NCBI RefSeq assembly: GCF_900019265.1
Contig: NZ_CYGX02000014.1
Coordinates: forward strand, 1-64,000
Length of the DNA: 64,000 nucleotides
Origin: Paraburkholderia ribeironis
GTDB taxonomy: Bacteria; Pseudomonadota; Gammaproteobacteria; Burkholderiales; Burkholderiaceae
Direction: 5' to 3'
Part shown: one piece after another, positions 61,713 to 64,000 of the stretch
How the letters are laid out: every line of letters starts with the position of its first letter
Numbering within the stretch: position 1 is the first letter of the stretch
Made by a program: the position numbers and the translations under genes
Notes under the pieces: generated by a model
What the model was told of the DNA's origin: nothing
The model's input: only the letters and a program-made list of their open reading frames with translations
Database searches by the model: none

Positions 61713-64000
61713 GGTTTGTCATCCGATCATCGTTGCTTATGGGGCCGCGCTGGCTGGCTAGTGCGATTAGCGCCTGACCCCACGCGAGGCCACCATCGTT
61801 AGTGGGGATTTGCTCGGGCAGCAGGGCCTGCAGACCCGCATCGCGCAGGCCGTCAAGCACATGCTCGGAAAGAATCCGGTTCTGGAACACGCCGCCACCG
61901 AGCGCAATCGTCCCAACGCCATGCGCCTGAGCCAGCTGCACCGCCATACCGACGACGGCCCGGGCAAAACCGCGGTGAAAGCGCGCGGCGATGCGCGCGT
62001 GCGGGGTGCGGCGGCGCAGATCGTCCAGCAATGCTTTCCACATCGGGCGCGGCTCAATGTACGGAAGTCCCTGCTCATCGTCGAGACGGCCGACGGCGAA
62101 CGGATAGGCATGTGTTTCCGACTCGAGCAAATCGCTGGCCCTGACGCAGGCTTCCAATTGCATGGCCGCCTGGCCTTCATGGGTGACCCGGTCGCAACAC
62201 AGGCCTAACGCTGCTGCGACCGCATCGAAGAGGCGCCCGGCGCTGCTCGCGAGCGGGGCGAGATTGCGATTACATAGCATTGCATCGAGTGTGGCGCGAG
62301 GTTTGCCTGCCAGACAGGAAAACAACTCGAGGTCACTGTAATGCGCTGCCAGATGCGCCCAGCCGAATGCCATCATTAGTTGTGCATACAGGTTTCGCCA
62401 CGGTTCGCGGGCCGCGGCGTCACCCCCCGGCAGCGCAATCGGCTTCAGCGTACCGATCCGCCGGCACTGGCGATAGTCTGCGAGCAGGAACTCACCCCCC
62501 CACAACTCACCGTCGTGGCCAAGGCCAATACCGTCGAGCGTGACACCGATCAACGGTCCAGCGTCGAGTGGCCAGCCGTATTCGCCGAGGCAGGCGGCGA
62601 CGTGCGCGTGATGGTGACCGATAGCGACGTATCTGTCCGCGTAATGCTGGTGCCCATTTTGGGTCGCCGCATAGCCGTGATGGCAATCACACGCGATGAT
62701 CCTGGGTTCGAACCGATAGAAATGCATATAGTCCGTGATCGCCCTCTGCTGGTCGGCCTGGCAAGCTGCGTTATGCAGGTCGCCGATATGCTGGGCCAGG
62801 ACGGCTTCGCCGTCGCGTACCAGAGCAAACGTGTTTTTCAGATCTCCACCCACAGCCAGCGCCTGCGTCGCAGGCTCGAAGCCCCGCGGTAGTGTAATCG
62901 GGGCAGGTGCATAACCGCGCGAGCGGCGCATGACGCGAAAGCGTCCGCCGACAACGCGTCCGACTGAATCGTCGACGCGGCGCTCGATCGCCCGGTTATG
63001 GTCGAGGACATAGGTTAGGCCTGCGCCCAACCGTGTCGTAGCCTCTTCGAATGTCACGGCCTGTGGTTCGCCGCAGAGGTTGCCGCTCGTAAGCACAATC
63101 GGCGTCTGATTACCCAGCAGCAGAAGAAGGTGGAGCGCTGTCGGTGGCAGCATGACGCCAAGCTCGGCGAGGCCCGGGGCGATGCCGGGGGCGAGCACAG
63201 GCAGTGCACGAGGTGTAGCGTGCCGTTTCGCGACCAGGACGATCGGCGCGGCTGCCGAGGTCAATGCTGCCGCGGCGTGCTCGTCAATCTCGCACCACTG
63301 ACGAGCCATCGTAAGGTCACGTGCGAGCAGCGCAAACGGCTTGCTTTCACGCGCCTTGAGCGCACGAAGGCGCGAGACCGCGTCTGCGTTGGTCGCATCG
63401 CAGGCGAGTTGATAACCGCCGAGTCCCTTGATTAGCACAATCTCGCCGCGCGAGATCAGCATGGCCGCCGCATCGATGTCGTCAAGCGCTTCGCTTAGCT
63501 CCGACCCGAGCGCTTGTCCGTCGAGCCGCACCAGTCGCACCTCTGGGCCGCAGACAGGGCAGCTGGTGGCCTGCGCATGAAAGCGGCGATCATGCGGCGT
63601 AGCATATTCGCGGGCGCACGCGTCGCAAAGTGAGAAAGCAGCCATCGAGGTATGAGCGCGATCGTATGGCGGCTTCCGGAACACTGACAGGCGCGGACCG
63701 CAGTCGGTGCAGGCGTTGAACGGATAGCGGTATCGGCGTGACTGCGGATCGAGTACCTCGGCGAGACATGCGGGGCAGGTGGCGAGATCGGGCCCGACTC
63801 CAAGCGCTGCCGTTGCTGCTTCGCTGCGCGCAATGCCGAAGTGTGCAGGTACGCTACCTTCGGGCGTAAGCGGCTCCGCGTCGATTGCGTCGATGCGCAG
63901 ACCGGCTCCTTTCAGCTCACGCAGCAGGGACTCGAATCTGGCCAGTTGCGATGGGGTGCCGTATGCACTGATCGACACGGAAGTGCCGGCGTTGTGCACA
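61684..64000 (-). CDS. hypF: Carbamoyltransferase HypF (5' end beyond window)
   Basis: About 772 codons are inside the window; the N-terminal acylphosphatase domain is entered partway. Two zinc-finger pairs follow (CPACLAEVL...CTDCGPR and CDACAREYA...CPVCGP), a YrdC-like domain (IKGLGGYQLACDATN), and the Kae1-like domain with IGHHHAHVAACLGEYG and LGGGVFQNRIL. HypF makes the carbamoyl adenylate passed to HypE. It is the first gene of the visible hyp operon. Confidence 0.95.
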   Translation of the reverse strand, partial: VHNAGTSVSISAYGTPSQLARFESLLRELKGAGLRIDAIDAEPLTPEGSVPAHFGIARSEAATAALGVGPDLATCPACLAEVLDPQSRRYRYPFNACTDCGPRLSVFRKPPYDRAHTSMAAFSLCDACAREYATPHDRRFHAQATSCPVCGPEVRLVRLDGQALGSELSEALDDIDAAAMLISRGEIVLIKGLGGYQLACDATNADAVSRLRALKARESKPFALLARDLTMARQWCEIDEHAAAALTSAAAPIVLVAKRHATPRALPVLAPGIAPGLAELGVMLPPTALHLLLLLGNQTPIVLTSGNLCGEPQAVTFEEATTRLGAGLTYVLDHNRAIERRVDDSVGRVVGGRFRVMRRSRGYAPAPITLPRGFEPATQALAVGGDLKNTFALVRDGEAVLAQHIGDLHNAACQADQQRAITDYMHFYRFEPRIIACDCHHGYAATQNGHQHYADRYVAIGHHHAHVAACLGEYGWPLDAGPLIGVTLDGIGLGHDGELWGGEFLLADYRQCRRIGTLKPIALPGGDAAAREPWRNLYAQLMMAFGWAHLAAHYSDLELFSCLAGKPRATLDAMLCNRNLAPLASSAGRLFDAVAAALGLCCDRVTHEGQAAMQLEACVRASDLLESETHAYPFAVGRLDDEQGLPYIEPRPMWKALLDDLRRRTPHARIAARFHRGFARAVVGMAVQLAQAHGVGTIALGGGVFQNRILSEHVLDGLRDAGLQALLPEQIPTNDGGLAWGQALIALASQRGPISNDDRMTNHVPRDTWSD

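Overview
The window looks like a piece of a Burkholderiales genome, most likely a Paraburkholderia, Burkholderia or Caballeronia replicon. The evidence is the generally high G+C content, the style of the RND efflux, Pqi, hyp and type II secretion genes, and the mix of IS6, IS66, IS110, IS630 and IS3 remnants. This is judged by eye; no database search was possible.

Region 1 (1-2.5 kb) is a graveyard of mobile elements. It holds a dead group II intron reverse transcriptase, IS110 and IS630 scraps, a DUF3313 lipoprotein gene, and the distal end of a group II intron with a recognisable domain V.

Region 2 (3.0-23.6 kb) is an orderly chromosomal block. A PAS histidine kinase and FixJ-type response regulator come first, followed by two different potassium-channel genes, a SulP transporter, a DUF4239 membrane protein and a stand-alone receiver protein. 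A long co-directional run follows, encoding a complete RND pump (adaptor, pump, outer-membrane channel) directly coupled to pqiABC, and then three exported proteins. Five copies of a GGACC-type palindrome lie between these genes and may be the sites of the local response regulator.

Region 3 (24.3-36.7 kb) begins with tRNA-Leu(CAG) and a second, truncated tRNA 3' end that looks like an integration scar. It holds IS debris, a sedolisin (S53) protease, and a type II secretion cluster reduced to gspD, gspE, gspK and the start of gspL; gspF to gspJ appear to have been deleted, leaving a seven-codon scar.

Region 4 (36.7-58.2 kb) is accessory DNA rich in exported hydrolases and broken insertion sequences. 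It carries a TAP-like lipoprotein peptidase; a six-gene cassette (39.4-46.8 kb) with a Mor/C-like regulator, three unrecognised larger or mid-size proteins, a small one and a membrane-anchored GH25 lysozyme; a cytolethal distending toxin B homologue (cdtB) followed by a secreted zinc metallopeptidase; a cold-shock protein; a GH12 endoglucanase; a membrane fatty-acid/sterol hydroxylase; a transposase-derived fusion protein; and a cytochrome P450. The cassette carries four copies of an exactly spaced 20-nt inverted repeat, AGG(G/C)A-N6-T(N)CCCCTA(C/T), upstream of four of its genes. It is the best candidate here for an undescribed system.

Region 5 (58.5-64.0 kb) is a tightly overlapping hypF-hypC-SIS-hypD-hypE operon on the minus strand for [NiFe]-hydrogenase maturation. 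The window ends inside hypF, and the hydrogenase genes themselves are not in view.
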